Source: Hyphomicrobiales bacterium
GTDB lineage: Bacteria; Pseudomonadota; Alphaproteobacteria; Rhizobiales; Aestuariivirgaceae
Length of the DNA stretch: 44,093 nucleotides
Assembly (NCBI GenBank): GCA_025359265.1
Contig: JANYHB010000028.1
Span: forward strand, 1-44,093
Reading direction: 5' to 3'
The translations under genes and the position numbers were made by a program. This document shows, in pieces, positions 7,219 to 17,397 of this stretch. Below the pieces are notes generated by a model. It did not search any database and was not told the origin of the DNA. It saw only the letters and a program-made list of their open reading frames with translations. Each line of letters opens with the position of its first letter. The first letter of the stretch is position 1.

Positions 7219-7970
7219 GGGAGCCCCGTCGAAAGGAAGTTTTCGTAAGCATTCACCGGGATCATCAACAGGCTGGGGATCAAATAAGCCAGCACAACAA
7301 GCGACGCGAGCAGAACGATTCCGCTGAAAGCGAAATAGACGGAGAGTTGTGGTGTCATTTTATTGGCTATGCCGAGCGCCAGATTCACACAAATTGTGAG
7401 AACCACAAACGGGGCTCCACACTGCAATCCTGTGACAAAACTGTTCTGCAAAACGCCAAGCGTGCGCTGCATCGACCAATTCGGCGAGAACGTTTCACCG
7501 ATGGGTAAAATTTGATAACTTCTGGCCAAGCCTTGAATTGATACCAGATGCAGATTGGTCGCAAAAATAAGTGCCGTGACGCCTAACGAAAGCAACGTAG
7601 CAATGTGATTTGAAGGTTCTTGCTCATCAATGGGTTGGCCGGGAATGCCAGATAGACCAATTGCACTGTTGATAAAGGTGCCAGCAAAGCGGGCGGAATA
7701 AACAAAGGTATACGTCCAAAATCCGATCATAAAGCCAATTGCGATTTCCGAAAATATGAGGTTTATGATGGTAGATACGCTCTGATCTGCAGATAAATGT
7801 TGACCTGAAACAAAAGGCGTGATGGCTTGGCTGATCGCCAGTGCCAGAAGCAGTCGAACGTTAACGGGGTATCTTGCACCGCTTAACCCAGGCAGCGAGG
7901 CCAGCACCAAGCCTGAGCGACAGAAAACCAGAAAAAATCCAAAAAAATAGTTGGAAGCCAATTGTGTCAC
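7215..7970 (-). CDS. fliR: Flagellar export apparatus protein FliR
   Basis: A 251-residue membrane protein with about six hydrophobic segments. It shows the family features [22 protein letters not shown] near residue 30, [21 protein letters not shown] near 110, and the final [17 protein letters not shown]. FliR forms the export gate of the flagellar type III secretion system with FliP and FliQ. It overlaps flhA by 4 bases at its start and the coiled-coil gene by 4 at its end. Confidence 0.95.
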   Translation of the reverse strand: MTQLASNYFFGFFLVFCRSGLVLASLPGLSGARYPVNVRLLLALAISQAITPFVSGQHLSADQSVSTIINLIFSEIAIGFMIGFWTYTFVYSARFAGTFINSAIGLSGIPGQPIDEQEPSNHIATLLSLGVTALIFATNLHLVSIQGLARSYQILPIGETFSPNWSMQRTLGVLQNSFVTGLQCGAPFVVLTICVNLALGIANKMTPQLSVYFAFSGIVLLASLVVLAYLIPSLLMIPVNAYENFLSTGLP

Positions 7971-10054
7971 GCAATGGCTCCCAAAAGTTCAATCTTCAGC
8001 GCCTTTGAAACTTCGAGATGTGACAGAACCGGCAAATTGGGGAACACGCGGTCAATCACCATGCGTACGTAAGGGCGCGTTTCCGGCGAACAAGACACGG
8101 CAAAACTCAAACCAATGTCGAGTTGCTTCTTAATGGTCTGGGTTGCATCTGCAACAAATTTCTCAAGCTGGCGCGGTTCTATGTCAAATTCGATAACCTC
8201 GCCCTTGTTGTCGCGCTTCAGCGCTTGCATGAACACCGCGTCCCAGGGCGTTCCAATTCTAAGCACCCGCAGCGTTCCGCTCTCGCTCACGTCTCCGCAA
8301 ATCTGCTGCGCGATTCTTGTCCGAACATGTTCCACAACCGTATCAGGCTTTCGAGCATGGGGAGCGATTTCGGCAACCGCTTCCAGAATTTGGTGAAGGT
8401 TGCGAATTGAAACGCGCTCTGAAAGCAATAATTTCAGTACGGCCTGCAGCGTTGAAAATGAAAGCAGGCCCGGAACTATTTCGTCCATGAGCTTTTTATA
8501 TTCGGGCTCAAGTGTATCAATGATAGACCGGAGATCGCGGTATGAAAGAAGCAGGGCCAAATTATTTCTTACCACTTCTGACAAATGCGTCAGCATGACT
8601 GAGCTGCCATCTATGGGGCTGAAGCCTGCATTTCTGAGTTCAGCACCGAACATCTCAGGCACCCACATGGCGTCAAGACCAAAAGCCGGTTCTTTCATTG
8701 CGTCTCCCGGAACGTTTGGAAGGTCTTTGCCCGCCGTCATCACCATCACCTCGCCCGGACGAAGCTCAAAATCAGCAACTAAAGTGCCGTGAACCAAAAT
8801 TGAATATTGTTTTGCGCCCAGCGTCAAATCATCAGTGACTTTTATCTCAGGAATAACGAAGCCATATTGCTGGGCAAATTTTTTGCGCATTTTTGCAACC
8901 CTTTGGGCAAGGTCAGCTTGTGCCATGAGCATTGTGCTGCTGAGTTGTCGGCCGAGCTTCAGCTCAATTTCGGGCACCCTCAACATATTTTTGGCAGAGG
9001 CCTGGCTTTCAACATCGCGCGCTTCATCAGCCTGTCGCTTGGTTTCTTGCACTGCGCTGACAGCTTTGGTTTTTTTGCTGATCGCCATGACACCGAAGCT
9101 TCCAAACGCCAAAGATATTATCGCAAAGGGCAAAAATGGCAGTCCGGGAAGTACCGCCATGAAGCCAAGCATTGCTGAAGCCATCATCAAGGCCCGGGGA
9201 TAACCCCCAAGCTGATGCATGATCGCTTGCTCAACCGTGCCTTTGTTGCCACCCTTTGAAACCAATAGACCAGCCGCCAGCGATACAATCAGCGCGGGGA
9301 TTTGTGTGACAAGGCCATCTCCCACGGTCAGCTTGATAAAGGTATCAGCCGATTTTGTTACATCCAAACCGTGCCGTGTGACACCGATGATGATGCCGCC
9401 GAATGAGTTGATAAAGGTGATGATCAAGCCAGCGATTGCATCACCACGAACAAATTTGGACGCCCCATCCATGGCGCCGAAAAACGCACTTTCCTGTTCC
9501 AATTCCAATCTTCTGCTACGCGCTTCCTTCTCATCGATGGTGCCTGCGGAAAGTTCAGCGTCGATGGCCATCTGCTTTCCTGGAATGGCATCAAGCGTGA
9601 AGCGCGCGCCAACCTCAGCAATGCGGGTGGCACCTTTGGAAATTACGATAAAGTTCACGGTTAGAAGTATCGCAAAAACCACTGCTCCAATAACAAAGTC
9701 GCCGCCCATCACAAGATCGGCAAATCCGCCAACCATATTTCCCGCAGCATGCGTGCCTTCATGGCCGTGGGTGAGGATCAGTCGGGTGGTGGCAACATTG
9801 AGTGCCAACCTCAGCATCGTAGTAATCAATAGAACCAAGGGAAAGGCAGAGAAATCCAGCGGCTTTTCAATCCACAGGGAGACCATCAAAATAAGGATTG
9901 AGAGCGAAACTGAAAGCGAGAGTGCGATGTCAAGCAGGAGCGCTGGAATGGGCACGAAGAGAATGGCCAGGATAAGCGCAACACCAATGGCAAAACCTAC
10001 ATCGGCGGTTCTTCTCATCGGAACCAGGTTCGCTTCCAGTCTTGCGGCACTCAT
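7967..10054 (-). CDS. flhA: Flagellar export gate protein FlhA
   Basis: A 695-residue protein of normal family length. The N-terminal half has about eight membrane segments (from residue 18 to about 310) and includes the conserved cytoplasmic loop around [20 protein letters not shown] and [13 protein letters not shown]. The C-terminal half is the soluble domain that forms the nonameric ring receiving chaperone-substrate complexes. It drives proton-coupled export of rod, hook and filament subunits. It starts 3 bases after fliQ and overlaps fliR by 4. Confidence 0.97.
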   Translation of the reverse strand: MSAARLEANLVPMRRTADVGFAIGVALILAILFVPIPALLLDIALSLSVSLSILILMVSLWIEKPLDFSAFPLVLLITTMLRLALNVATTRLILTHGHEGTHAAGNMVGGFADLVMGGDFVIGAVVFAILLTVNFIVISKGATRIAEVGARFTLDAIPGKQMAIDAELSAGTIDEKEARSRRLELEQESAFFGAMDGASKFVRGDAIAGLIITFINSFGGIIIGVTRHGLDVTKSADTFIKLTVGDGLVTQIPALIVSLAAGLLVSKGGNKGTVEQAIMHQLGGYPRALMMASAMLGFMAVLPGLPFLPFAIISLAFGSFGVMAISKKTKAVSAVQETKRQADEARDVESQASAKNMLRVPEIELKLGRQLSSTMLMAQADLAQRVAKMRKKFAQQYGFVIPEIKVTDDLTLGAKQYSILVHGTLVADFELRPGEVMVMTAGKDLPNVPGDAMKEPAFGLDAMWVPEMFGAELRNAGFSPIDGSSVMLTHLSEVVRNNLALLLSYRDLRSIIDTLEPEYKKLMDEIVPGLLSFSTLQAVLKLLLSERVSIRNLHQILEAVAEIAPHARKPDTVVEHVRTRIAQQICGDVSESGTLRVLRIGTPWDAVFMQALKRDNKGEVIEFDIEPRQLEKFVADATQTIKKQLDIGLSFAVSCSPETRPYVRMVIDRVFPNLPVLSHLEVSKALKIELLGAIA

Positions 10055-10057
10055 TGA

Positions 10058-10324
10058 CTAAAAGCCCGACGCGATGCGTTCATAAAGATGTTCTGTAAGC
10101 CCTTGGAGCTGCGAGCCAATAAACGCTGCCGAAGCGAGGGCTGAAAAGAAAACCACCATCATTTTCGGCACAAATGTAAGTGTGCTTTCTTGTATTTGCG
10201 TCAGCGCCTGCATCAACGCGATTCCAATTCCAACCGCCATGGCTGGAAGCACAAGTGGAGCGCAAATCCATATCGCAGTCCACAGTGATGATTGCACAAG
10301 TTCAAGCGCATCAACTTCATTCAT
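10058..10324 (-). CDS. fliQ: Flagellar export apparatus protein FliQ
   Basis: An 88-residue protein with two membrane segments (about 15-37 and 55-72), the expected size. The conserved pattern LVLPAMAVGIGIALMQALTQ followed by QESTLTFVPKM is diagnostic of FliQ/SctS. It forms part of the export gate with FliP and FliR. It sits between flgD (6 bases) and flhA (3 bases). Confidence 0.96.
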   Translation of the reverse strand: MNEVDALELVQSSLWTAIWICAPLVLPAMAVGIGIALMQALTQIQESTLTFVPKMMVVFFSALASAAFIGSQLQGLTEHLYERIASGF

Positions 10325-10330
10325 TTTGAA

Positions 10331-10738
10331 CTAGCTTTGAATCGAGAACCCTGAAGCAAGGTCCACGGTCAATCCATTGTCTAACTTTGCGACTGTTCCC
10401 GAGGAGGTGATCTCAATAGACTTGACAACGCCCGACTGTTGGTCAACCAGGGACGTAATCGTTTTCCCAATAATCGCAGCACCCATCTGGGCACCTGAAC
10501 TTTGCAGCAGCTGATCAAGCTTTTCATTCAATTTGATTGTTTGGCCAACATTGCTGAAAGAGGCAAGTTGGGCCAGCATTTGGGTTTGATCAACAGGCTT
10601 CGTCGGATCTTGAGATTTCATTTGCTGCAGAAGCAGTTTCAAAAAAGAGTCATAGTTAAGCGCATTTAATTGCTTGTCACTTTTCGTCGCTGCTGCGACG
10701 GTGCTGGCCACTGCACTGGTGGTTGATGTGACTGTCAC
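10331..10738 (-). CDS. flgD: Flagellar hook cap assembly protein FlgD (short form)
   Basis: A 135-residue protein with the FlgD N-terminal signature: LNALNYDSFLKLLLQQMKSQDPTKPVDQTQMLAQLASFSNVGQ at about 25-67. FlgD caps the growing hook and is needed for FlgE polymerisation. It is shorter than enterobacterial FlgD (about 230 residues), lacking the tandem C-terminal beta domains; alphaproteobacterial FlgD is often this short. Its start touches the flbT stop. Confidence 0.93.
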   Translation of the reverse strand: MTVTSTTSAVASTVAAATKSDKQLNALNYDSFLKLLLQQMKSQDPTKPVDQTQMLAQLASFSNVGQTIKLNEKLDQLLQSSGAQMGAAIIGKTITSLVDQQSGVVKSIEITSSGTVAKLDNGLTVDLASGFSIQS

Positions 10739-11157
10739 TACGCCGCCTCACTTTTATTTTGTGGCGCCAAATCCATGCGGCCATGATTAAGCAAACCGTC
10801 TAAATGAAACGCCTGCCGCAACACTTTGAGGGCGCCGTAATAATCGGATTTTCCCACCATGTCCCCAGTCTCTTTCAAGCAAGCGACATAATCTCCATCC
10901 ACCACCATCAACTCCAATTTGGCAACAAATGCTTGAAATAAATAATCAATCAGATGTGCATTGGGTGGATCCATCAACATCGTCTGCACAATAAAATACA
11001 ATTGCTGCAAGGGTGTTTTGGCGTCTTCCTGCTGCATAATATGATTTTCAAGCAGGAATTGTGCGTCATTGAGAAGTTCTATCGATCCGCGTCGATCCAA
11101 ACAAATAACCGCGCCATTAAGAAAAAGCTTCTCGTTGCGCTTAAGATGAATTTTCAT
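10738..11157 (-). CDS. flbT: Flagellin synthesis repressor FlbT
   Basis: A 139-residue protein starting MKIHLKRNEKLFLNGAVI, with the LYFIVQTMLMDP segment and a helical C-terminal part. FlbT is restricted to alphaproteobacteria; in Caulobacter it binds the 5' leader of flagellin mRNA and destabilises it until the hook is finished. The two flagellin genes here share leader motifs that may be its target. It overlaps flaF by 4 bases and touches flgD. Confidence 0.95.
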   Translation of the reverse strand: MKIHLKRNEKLFLNGAVICLDRRGSIELLNDAQFLLENHIMQQEDAKTPLQQLYFIVQTMLMDPPNAHLIDYLFQAFVAKLELMVVDGDYVACLKETGDMVGKSDYYGALKVLRQAFHLDGLLNHGRMDLAPQNKSEAA

Positions 11158-11516
11158 GTTCTTGCTTGCAATCCATTCAGAATGGTTTGCGAGACCTCGA
11201 TTAAGGGTTTGAAATCCTTTTTTTGACGATGCCTGAGTGCTTCAAGATATTTAAGGGCCCAAATGCCGATGGAGATAATTTTTGCTTTGAGCTCTTTCGG
11301 CAATCTGTTGCTTTCCAACACCAAGTCCTCAAGGAATACCGTCCACAATCGGCTTGTAAAAAACATCGCCTCGATGGCTTCCTTGGTTTCAATGCCGGAT
11401 GTTTGTGCAATGGTCATCAGCTTTATGGAATGCGCCATCGCTGAAACTTCGTTCCTGCGAATGCTGTCGGATGTTTCTTCGGCTACTTCGTCGTAAATAC
11501 GCTTGTACATTGGCAA
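11154..11516 (-). CDS. flaF: Flagellar biosynthesis regulator FlaF
   Basis: A 120-residue, helical, cytoplasmic protein with the family pattern SDSIRRNEVSAMAHSIKLM near the start, then LWTVFLEDLVLESNRLPKELKAKIISIGIWALK. FlaF works with FlbT and is needed for flagellin production or secretion in alphaproteobacteria. It is placed, as usual in this group, between flgL and flbT. Confidence 0.94.
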   Translation of the reverse strand: MPMYKRIYDEVAEETSDSIRRNEVSAMAHSIKLMTIAQTSGIETKEAIEAMFFTSRLWTVFLEDLVLESNRLPKELKAKIISIGIWALKYLEALRHRQKKDFKPLIEVSQTILNGLQART

Positions 11517-11528
11517 TTTTTCCTTGGC

Positions 11529-12569
11529 TTACAGGTATGAAGCCAAGTTTAACTTCGCAAGCTTGCCTGTAACTGTGTAGCTGGCCTCCATTTGGGTCAT
11601 AAGTTGGTTAATCCTTACGTTGACTTCCGTCAGATCCACGCTTTCAGTGCTTTGTATTTGCGATTGCATCAGATTTTTTTTCGCGCTCAATTTATCGGTA
11701 GTCTGGGAAATCATCTGCTGCGCCTCACCAATTCTCGATTGCGTTTCACCAATTCCCTGTATCGCCCCGCCGGTTTTGGAGAGAGCGTAGTCTATAACGG
11801 TCTGAAAGGTGGATTGATTAAGATTTCCAGTGCCAGCATCCATTGCAGCAACCATTCCCTGAAGCATGTTCTTAATGGGCGCTTCCCCGGCATTTGCATT
11901 GATATCAACTTTTTGTGCGCTATCAATGCGAGTCTGCAGATTGGAACTTGAGGCATTCGACCAATTCGCATCCCAGTTCGCGCCCTGAAACAAAGCATCG
12001 AAAGGGCCCGTGAGAAATGCCGTCATTTGTGCAGACGTAATATTCTTGGCTTGCGGATCGGTTTTTGGGAAGCCGAACTGCGCTTGAAAGGTTGCATCAA
12101 AAGCTGATTCAGCGGCATTGCCCTTATAATCTTTCAAGGGCGCATCTGAAGTGTTCAGCCCACCCATGATATACTGGCCGGCGTAAGATGTGTTGACAGA
12201 ATCTCGCAGGCCGCCAATGGCATAAGCAGCGTCTTGCATAATCAGAGTTTGGCCATTTTGCGCACCACGCGCACCAGTCAACATATTCATAAATTTGTTG
12301 CCAACAGTTTTTGCGGATTCCAGCGAAGCTTGGGTTGCATTCGCTTTTGCATCGGCTTGTGCATTGTTGTCGAGAAACGTTTGCGTTTGGGAAAGATTGA
12401 TCCGCCAATCGATATTCCGGCTGACGTTCTGGCCCAGTTGGAGATTGACATCCGCATAGCGGCCCGAAGCGATCTCAGTTTGCGCCTCTTCAATCTTGGC
12501 TTTGTTGGTTTGCAAATTTTCTTGATTGACCAAGTTTGATGCAAGCGTGGAAATGCCTTGGAGCAACAT
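11529..12569 (-). CDS. flgL: Flagellar hook-filament junction protein FlgL
   Basis: A 346-residue protein with flagellin-like end domains. The N-terminus has the LQTNKAKIEEAQTEIASGRYADV pattern; the C-terminus has SVDLTEVNVRINQLMTQMEASYTVTGKLAKLNLASYL, the D0 helix that FlgL shares with flagellins. It links the hook-associated protein FlgK to the filament. It starts 2 bases after flgK and is followed by flaF. Confidence 0.93.
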   Translation of the reverse strand: MLLQGISTLASNLVNQENLQTNKAKIEEAQTEIASGRYADVNLQLGQNVSRNIDWRINLSQTQTFLDNNAQADAKANATQASLESAKTVGNKFMNMLTGARGAQNGQTLIMQDAAYAIGGLRDSVNTSYAGQYIMGGLNTSDAPLKDYKGNAAESAFDATFQAQFGFPKTDPQAKNITSAQMTAFLTGPFDALFQGANWDANWSNASSSNLQTRIDSAQKVDINANAGEAPIKNMLQGMVAAMDAGTGNLNQSTFQTVIDYALSKTGGAIQGIGETQSRIGEAQQMISQTTDKLSAKKNLMQSQIQSTESVDLTEVNVRINQLMTQMEASYTVTGKLAKLNLASYL

Positions 12570-12571
12570 GG

Positions 12572-14044
12572 CTACCTCACAATATCGGTTAACGCCGTGA
12601 ACATTTGATTGACGGTGGTCATCACTTTGGCGGAGGCCTGGTAGGATTGTTCTAAACTAAGCATGGCGGCCATTTCTTGATCGAGGCTCACCCCTGTTGT
12701 GCGCAATAATGCATCCTTGGCACGGCTCATTGTTGCCTGGGAAGCTGTTGCCTTGTCATTTGCTGTGGCACGCTGGCCTTCAAGCCAACCGGCCGATTGC
12801 GTCGCAAAGCCAGACACGGTGTCGCTGGCTGAGAGCTGTGCTTGAGGATCAAAATTTTGTTGCTGATCAAAGCCGCCGAGGAGAGATGAGATGCGACCCT
12901 GAAACCCTGAAACATTTGCCGTGTTGTAGCGATAGGCCAAGCCGTTGGCCCCGCCATCACGCAGCAAGGCCGCGTTGCCGCCGACGGCTCTGTCAAACGC
13001 CGTGTTGACGCTGATTTGCCCCGCCAAGCCTTGGATCAGTGTGCCGGTTGCTGGCACCGCCGGAGAGCCGTTGTAACTGAATAGTCCTGTTGCATCTGGC
13101 AGGGTTGGCGTGACACTCTGATCCTTTTCCGAAAATGTTGTAACCAACGTGCGCGCCAACTCGTCCAGTTGGTTCTGGTAGGCGGGTGCAATCTGGTCGC
13201 GTAATTGGGCAAACCCCGCAAGCTTGCCGGTCTTGCTCGCCATCGGCGAACCCGGGCCCGTAATCTGAACGCCATCGGCAAAAACTTGCTGGCCTTGCGT
13301 GCTCGCCGACAGAACGGGGGTGGAGGCAAAGCTTACACTTCGAGGAGAACGGTCATAGAGAGTAACGCCGCCGTCGGTATAAATTGCCATGCTGCCATCG
13401 GGGCGTGATGTTGTTCGAATCCCAATTTCGGAAGCCAGCTTTTTGAGAACAGAATCCCTCGAATCTTCGGCAGTTGCCCTATCGTTTTGATCCAGTTTAT
13501 TTCCGGAAATTTGGGAATCAAACTTTTGAAATTGGCTGAGCAGATCGTTGATCGTGCTGACTGATGTGGCCATTCCTGCATCGGCGGCAGTTCTCACATT
13601 TTGTACGGTCGTCGTGGCTTGATTGAGTGATGCTGCAAGATTTTTTGCACCAGTCACCACCTGGTTGGCCAATGCGAGATTGGCCGGATCAGTTTCCAGT
13701 GTTTGAAGGCTTTTCTTCAACTGATCGATGCCCCAGGCAATTGAACCATCGCTTTGAACATCGCCAACGGTGGCGCTCAAACTTTGCAGTGCCGCAAGCT
13801 TAGTAGCGTTCAAAGAAGAGTCGCTTGATGCCTGCAACATCGTATCAAGCAGACCCTTTTCGGAAGCTCGGGAGATCGACGCCAGCCTGACACTGCCATC
13901 AAGGTTCGTGACCGTATTCGCAAGTTTGCGCGTATAATTCTCGTCATTGGCATTGGTGACGTTGCGTGACACCACGGCACTTTGCCCGGATGTGACCAAC
14001 AGTCCGGACAAAGCATTTGATAAAGCTGAACTCAAGCCATTCAT
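12572..14044 (-). CDS. flgK: Flagellar hook-associated protein FlgK
   Basis: A 490-residue protein with the conserved N-terminus of FlgK: ALSNALSGLLVTSGQSAVVSRNVTNANDENYTRK (about 6-40). The C-terminal helix VSLDQEMAAMLSLEQSYQASAKVMTTVNQMFTAL is diagnostic. FlgK is the first hook-filament junction zone. Size is normal for the alphaproteobacterial form. The gap from flgE is 19 bases. Confidence 0.95.
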   Translation of the reverse strand: MNGLSSALSNALSGLLVTSGQSAVVSRNVTNANDENYTRKLANTVTNLDGSVRLASISRASEKGLLDTMLQASSDSSLNATKLAALQSLSATVGDVQSDGSIAWGIDQLKKSLQTLETDPANLALANQVVTGAKNLAASLNQATTTVQNVRTAADAGMATSVSTINDLLSQFQKFDSQISGNKLDQNDRATAEDSRDSVLKKLASEIGIRTTSRPDGSMAIYTDGGVTLYDRSPRSVSFASTPVLSASTQGQQVFADGVQITGPGSPMASKTGKLAGFAQLRDQIAPAYQNQLDELARTLVTTFSEKDQSVTPTLPDATGLFSYNGSPAVPATGTLIQGLAGQISVNTAFDRAVGGNAALLRDGGANGLAYRYNTANVSGFQGRISSLLGGFDQQQNFDPQAQLSASDTVSGFATQSAGWLEGQRATANDKATASQATMSRAKDALLRTTGVSLDQEMAAMLSLEQSYQASAKVMTTVNQMFTALTDIVR

Positions 14045-14063
14045 TTTTTATCCCAATTGGCTT

Positions 14064-15323
14064 TTAACGTTTAAGATTCACCAGCACGTCCATCAATTCC
14101 GCACCAGTTTGAAAAACTTTGGAATTCGCCGTGTACCCGCGTTGGGCATCAATCATATCGGTGAATTCAGAAGCGATATCCGCCGTTGATTGTTCAACAA
14201 CGCCGGAATCCAGATTGCCCAGGCCCGGGTCTTGCGGAAAGCCAATGTGCAGATTTCCTGATTTGGCGGTGGTGGTATAAACATTGCCGGTTATTGAATC
14301 GAGGTTATCGGGGCTTGCAACCGAAGCAATTGGTATCCGATATGCGGCCTGTCGTGTGCCATTATCATAAGCCACAAAAACCGTGCCATCTTTGGCAATC
14401 TCCACAAGTTTGGCTGTGCTGGCCTTGTTTCCATTGACATCCGAATTGATGACCGAATAGCTAGCGGCCAATTGCGAACTGCCTTTGAGATCAAACGTCA
14501 TGCTTTGGCCGCCCGGAACATTTAAAGCGAGCGTGGTGGCACTGGCGGTCGCAAGTTGTCCGTTGCTCGGATCAAACTGCAAAGTTTGCGTGGCAAGTGC
14601 CGCTGCCGCGTAAGGAAATCCACCCGTTGGAGAAGCGCCCGCTCGATCATAAGCCGCCACCTGCCAAGTGTCAGTTGCGGTTTTTGAATAATAGAGATCA
14701 AGCGTAACCTCTTGGCCTTGATTGCCGAAGACCACAATCGAAGACTTGTCGGTGAAGGTGGCAGTTGCTGAGTTTGTCGAAGGAAGTTGTGCCGCAGGAA
14801 TCGTGGCTGAAGTGGACGGTAAATTTGCCTTGAAACTTCCAGATGTTGTCGGAACCGCAGAAAGCTGACTGTTGTTAACCGAAACCGGCACCAAGCCCGT
14901 ATAACCATTCACAACCACTCCCGTTTGCCCTTGGACAAGGGGATAACCCATCAGCGTAAAGCCAGCTGCATTTACCAGTTTATTGCTGGCATCGGGCACA
15001 AAAGAGCCCGCTCTTGTCATGAAGTTTTCACCAGCTGGGTTTTGCACCATGAAAAAACCATTGCCTTGAATGGCAAGGTCTGTGACTGAGTTTGTTGCCG
15101 TTATTGTGCCTTGGGCCGCAACGTCGCGTCGCGTGCTGACGTCAACAGATCCTGAATTATAGGCTGAGGCATTACTGTCAATCATCAAAGATGAAAACTG
15201 GGTGTGAACTGCTTTGTAGCCGTTTGTATTGGCATTTGCCACGTTTTCAGCGACTGCAGAAATCCGGCTCGATTGCGCCGACATGCCCGACGTGCTGGTG
15301 CGCATAACTCCATAGAGACTCAT
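14064..15323 (-). CDS. flgE: Flagellar hook protein FlgE
   Basis: A 419-residue protein. The N-terminal rod/hook motif reads TSTSGMSAQSSRISAVAENVANANTNGYK. The middle carries the FlgE-specific domain with NGQLATASAT, and the C-terminus ends SEFTDMIDAQRGYTANSKVFQTGAELMDVLVNLKR. It polymerises into the hook outside the cell. The ATG is preceded by AGGAG. It is the first gene of a long minus-strand run, with 162 bases before it that may hold its own promoter. Confidence 0.96.
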   Translation of the reverse strand: MSLYGVMRTSTSGMSAQSSRISAVAENVANANTNGYKAVHTQFSSLMIDSNASAYNSGSVDVSTRRDVAAQGTITATNSVTDLAIQGNGFFMVQNPAGENFMTRAGSFVPDASNKLVNAAGFTLMGYPLVQGQTGVVVNGYTGLVPVSVNNSQLSAVPTTSGSFKANLPSTSATIPAAQLPSTNSATATFTDKSSIVVFGNQGQEVTLDLYYSKTATDTWQVAAYDRAGASPTGGFPYAAAALATQTLQFDPSNGQLATASATTLALNVPGGQSMTFDLKGSSQLAASYSVINSDVNGNKASTAKLVEIAKDGTVFVAYDNGTRQAAYRIPIASVASPDNLDSITGNVYTTTAKSGNLHIGFPQDPGLGNLDSGVVEQSTADIASEFTDMIDAQRGYTANSKVFQTGAELMDVLVNLKR

Positions 15324-15485
15324 TGATTTTACTCCTGATCAACAACTCATTCTGTCACGGCAATCTTGCGGGTGGCTGTTGTGGAGGGGCGCTGCGCAAA
15401 GCACTTTAGTTTCCAAAAAATGTGGCTCTGGGCTGAATATGCGACCGTAAATCATTATGAATGCGCAACTCAAGCAGCCGCTGTG

Positions 15486-16151
15486 CTAGCTTGCTGCGTG
15501 ACCGCAATTCGCGCGAGCCTCCGGTGTCCACTTTCCAAACCCCGTGGCAACGAGATTGGCAACGACCGCGCAGATATATCGCTTTTGTTCGGCGGGTTTT
15601 CGGTCACTACAGTGATATTTGGCAACTGCCGCTGTCCAACTGCCTTCAGACTGGCGTAGAGATTTCAGTAATTTTGCCGCGTATCTGATATTTTTCAACG
15701 GATCGATCATATCCGAAACCGAATTGAAATTCGCTCCGTGATAGTGGTGATTAACCTGCATGCATCCAAGATCAATGAGCTTTTTCCCTCGTTTGCGGGC
15801 CAGCGCAAATTGCTCCAAAGCTGCTGCTTGGCTTGCCGTGAAAACTGTGGTGCCCTCAATGTTGAGTGCGTAGGGATGCAGGCTGCCCTTTTTGCCAGTT
15901 TCGGTGAGGCCAACGGCATAGAGCACGCCAAGAGGAACACCTTCTTCGGCTGATATCGACGATAAAAATTGTTCACAAGTCTTTCCGTCATGGAGTGGTT
16001 CGGCGATTGCCCGATCAGATATACATGCTGCCGCCAACAGAAGCGCGATCCCTACGCTCAGTTTTGTCCAATTCCGATGGAGCTGCTGAGAAAGCTTGCG
16101 TTCTCTGATTTCCTGTCTGTGGTGAACCTTTGGTATTTTCTTCGCCATCAT
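15486..16151 (-). CDS. Lytic transglycosylase of the flagellar cluster, overlapping fliK
   Basis: From the ATG at 16149-16151 the product has 221 residues: a basic N-region, a hydrophobic signal segment (about 30-50) and a lysozyme-like SLT domain. The likely catalytic Glu84 lies in LYAVGLTETG; HPYALNIEG and DLGCMQVNHHYHG follow the Slt family pattern. It should cleave peptidoglycan so that the rod can pass. It matches the position of the gene after motB-motC-fliK in rhizobia. The frame is open to 16286, but those extra codons carry no signal. Even the shorter form overlaps fliK by 137 bases, and without that overlap the signal segment would be lost. Confidence 0.82.
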   Translation of the reverse strand: MMAKKIPKVHHRQEIRERKLSQQLHRNWTKLSVGIALLLAAACISDRAIAEPLHDGKTCEQFLSSISAEEGVPLGVLYAVGLTETGKKGSLHPYALNIEGTTVFTASQAAALEQFALARKRGKKLIDLGCMQVNHHYHGANFNSVSDMIDPLKNIRYAAKLLKSLRQSEGSWTAAVAKYHCSDRKPAEQKRYICAVVANLVATGFGKWTPEARANCGHAAS

Positions 16152-17397
16152 TTCTGCCGCCAGAATAGGCGTGGTTGTCGCCGCTCGCAGCGCCACTTGC
16201 CGGGCCCTGTTGCGACCCTTCAGTATCGCCACTTTTCCTGCTCGAAACTGCAAAAGACAATTCAACATGCTCATAACCCTGCTCACCCTTAGCGATTGCG
16301 GCTTTGAGCAGATCCGAATCTGCCCGAATGGCGATCAAAGTATCTTCACGTTCAGCCAATAAATGAATTTTCAATTTTCCATCTTTTGATTTCAAGGTAA
16401 TATCCAACTGCCCCAAGCCTTCCGGTTGCAATCGAACTGAAAGTGTTTTTGCGGCATTCGCGGATCGATCAGTAAATTCGGCCTGTGCCAAACCCTCCGT
16501 CACCATTGTATTGATTTGCCTTGATATTGAGGTGGTATGCACCTGCCCCACACTCGGCTGGACAGACGAAATCAATGGGCCGAACTGCACTTGTTTACCG
16601 CCCGGAGCATTTTCTTCCTGGAATTGCTTTCCGTTATCGGCATCTGTGTCGGGCTCGGCATCGAATGTCTTGCCGTCTCCGCTGGGCACCAACGGATTTA
16701 CCCTGTGATTTTGCGGCTTTGAGTCCGCGTTTACAACCGAAGTTGTTTCAACGTTATCTCTGCCGACTACAGACATTTCCGCCGCCGCGGTTTTGCCATG
16801 CGGCTTCAACAGCCCGCTTTGCTCAGCTAAAACTAGGCTTGCAGGCAGTGTTTTCTCGACTATCACTTGCGGCACCAATGAGAATGAGCTGTTCGCTGCT
16901 ACAATGCGATCATCCCGTGAACTCGCAGGCGGACTGGCAGGCAAATCCGTTTCCTTTTGATCGGTATCTGCACTTCCAACTTCGACTAGGCTTTTTGTTG
17001 TAGTCGCGACTGCGCTGTCTCCTTGTGCGGGGAACATCGTTAAATCAGCTGATGCTTCCGTGGCGTGGTCAATGCTTCCGTCTTGCATCCGGCTAACAAT
17101 TTGGCTGAACGCGGAAGCAAAGTGTTTTTCGGCCTTTGGGTCGCTAGCATCCGACACCGCGTTTTCATCACGACTGTCGGCTTTGGGCGGAGCAATCATG
17201 GTCCTTAAATCCCCATGCACTAATTGTTGCTTGAAAAGATACACAAGCCCTGCAACTGAATCGCCAGAAGCCGCAGCATTGCCGACATTATTTTTTTCAG
17301 CAGAGTCTTGATAAGACGGCTTGTCGGGTTTCTGTTTGCGCTTGGCACCCAAATCATGAATTTGCACAGGCTGCAAGTTCTCTTTGGCAACTTTCAT
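16015..17397 (-). CDS. fliK: Flagellar hook-length control protein FliK (MotD)
   Basis: A 460-residue protein with a low-complexity, Ser/Ala/Asp-rich first 300 residues and the Flg_hook domain at about 310-390 (LSVRLQPEGLGQLDITLKS, then AIRADSDLLKAAI). It is followed by a Gly/Ser-rich tail. FliK measures hook length and switches export to filament substrates; in rhizobia the same gene was first named motD. It overlaps motC by 4 bases at the start, and its last 137 bases are shared with the transglycosylase gene in another frame. Confidence 0.9.
   Translation of the reverse strand: MKVAKENLQPVQIHDLGAKRKQKPDKPSYQDSAEKNNVGNAAASGDSVAGLVYLFKQQLVHGDLRTMIAPPKADSRDENAVSDASDPKAEKHFASAFSQIVSRMQDGSIDHATEASADLTMFPAQGDSAVATTTKSLVEVGSADTDQKETDLPASPPASSRDDRIVAANSSFSLVPQVIVEKTLPASLVLAEQSGLLKPHGKTAAAEMSVVGRDNVETTSVVNADSKPQNHRVNPLVPSGDGKTFDAEPDTDADNGKQFQEENAPGGKQVQFGPLISSVQPSVGQVHTTSISRQINTMVTEGLAQAEFTDRSANAAKTLSVRLQPEGLGQLDITLKSKDGKLKIHLLAEREDTLIAIRADSDLLKAAIAKGEQGYEHVELSFAVSSRKSGDTEGSQQGPASGAASGDNHAYSGGRNDGEENTKGSPQTGNQRTQAFSAAPSELDKTERRDRASVGGSMYI

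Noticed and set aside
8115-10061. Long plus-strand open frames opposite flhA
   Set aside because: They are antisense shadows of a well-supported gene and have no ribosome sites or recognisable domains.
15324-15485. Possible sigma-54 site (GG-N10-GC) before flgE
   Set aside because: The -12 half is a poor match, so spacing alone is not enough support.
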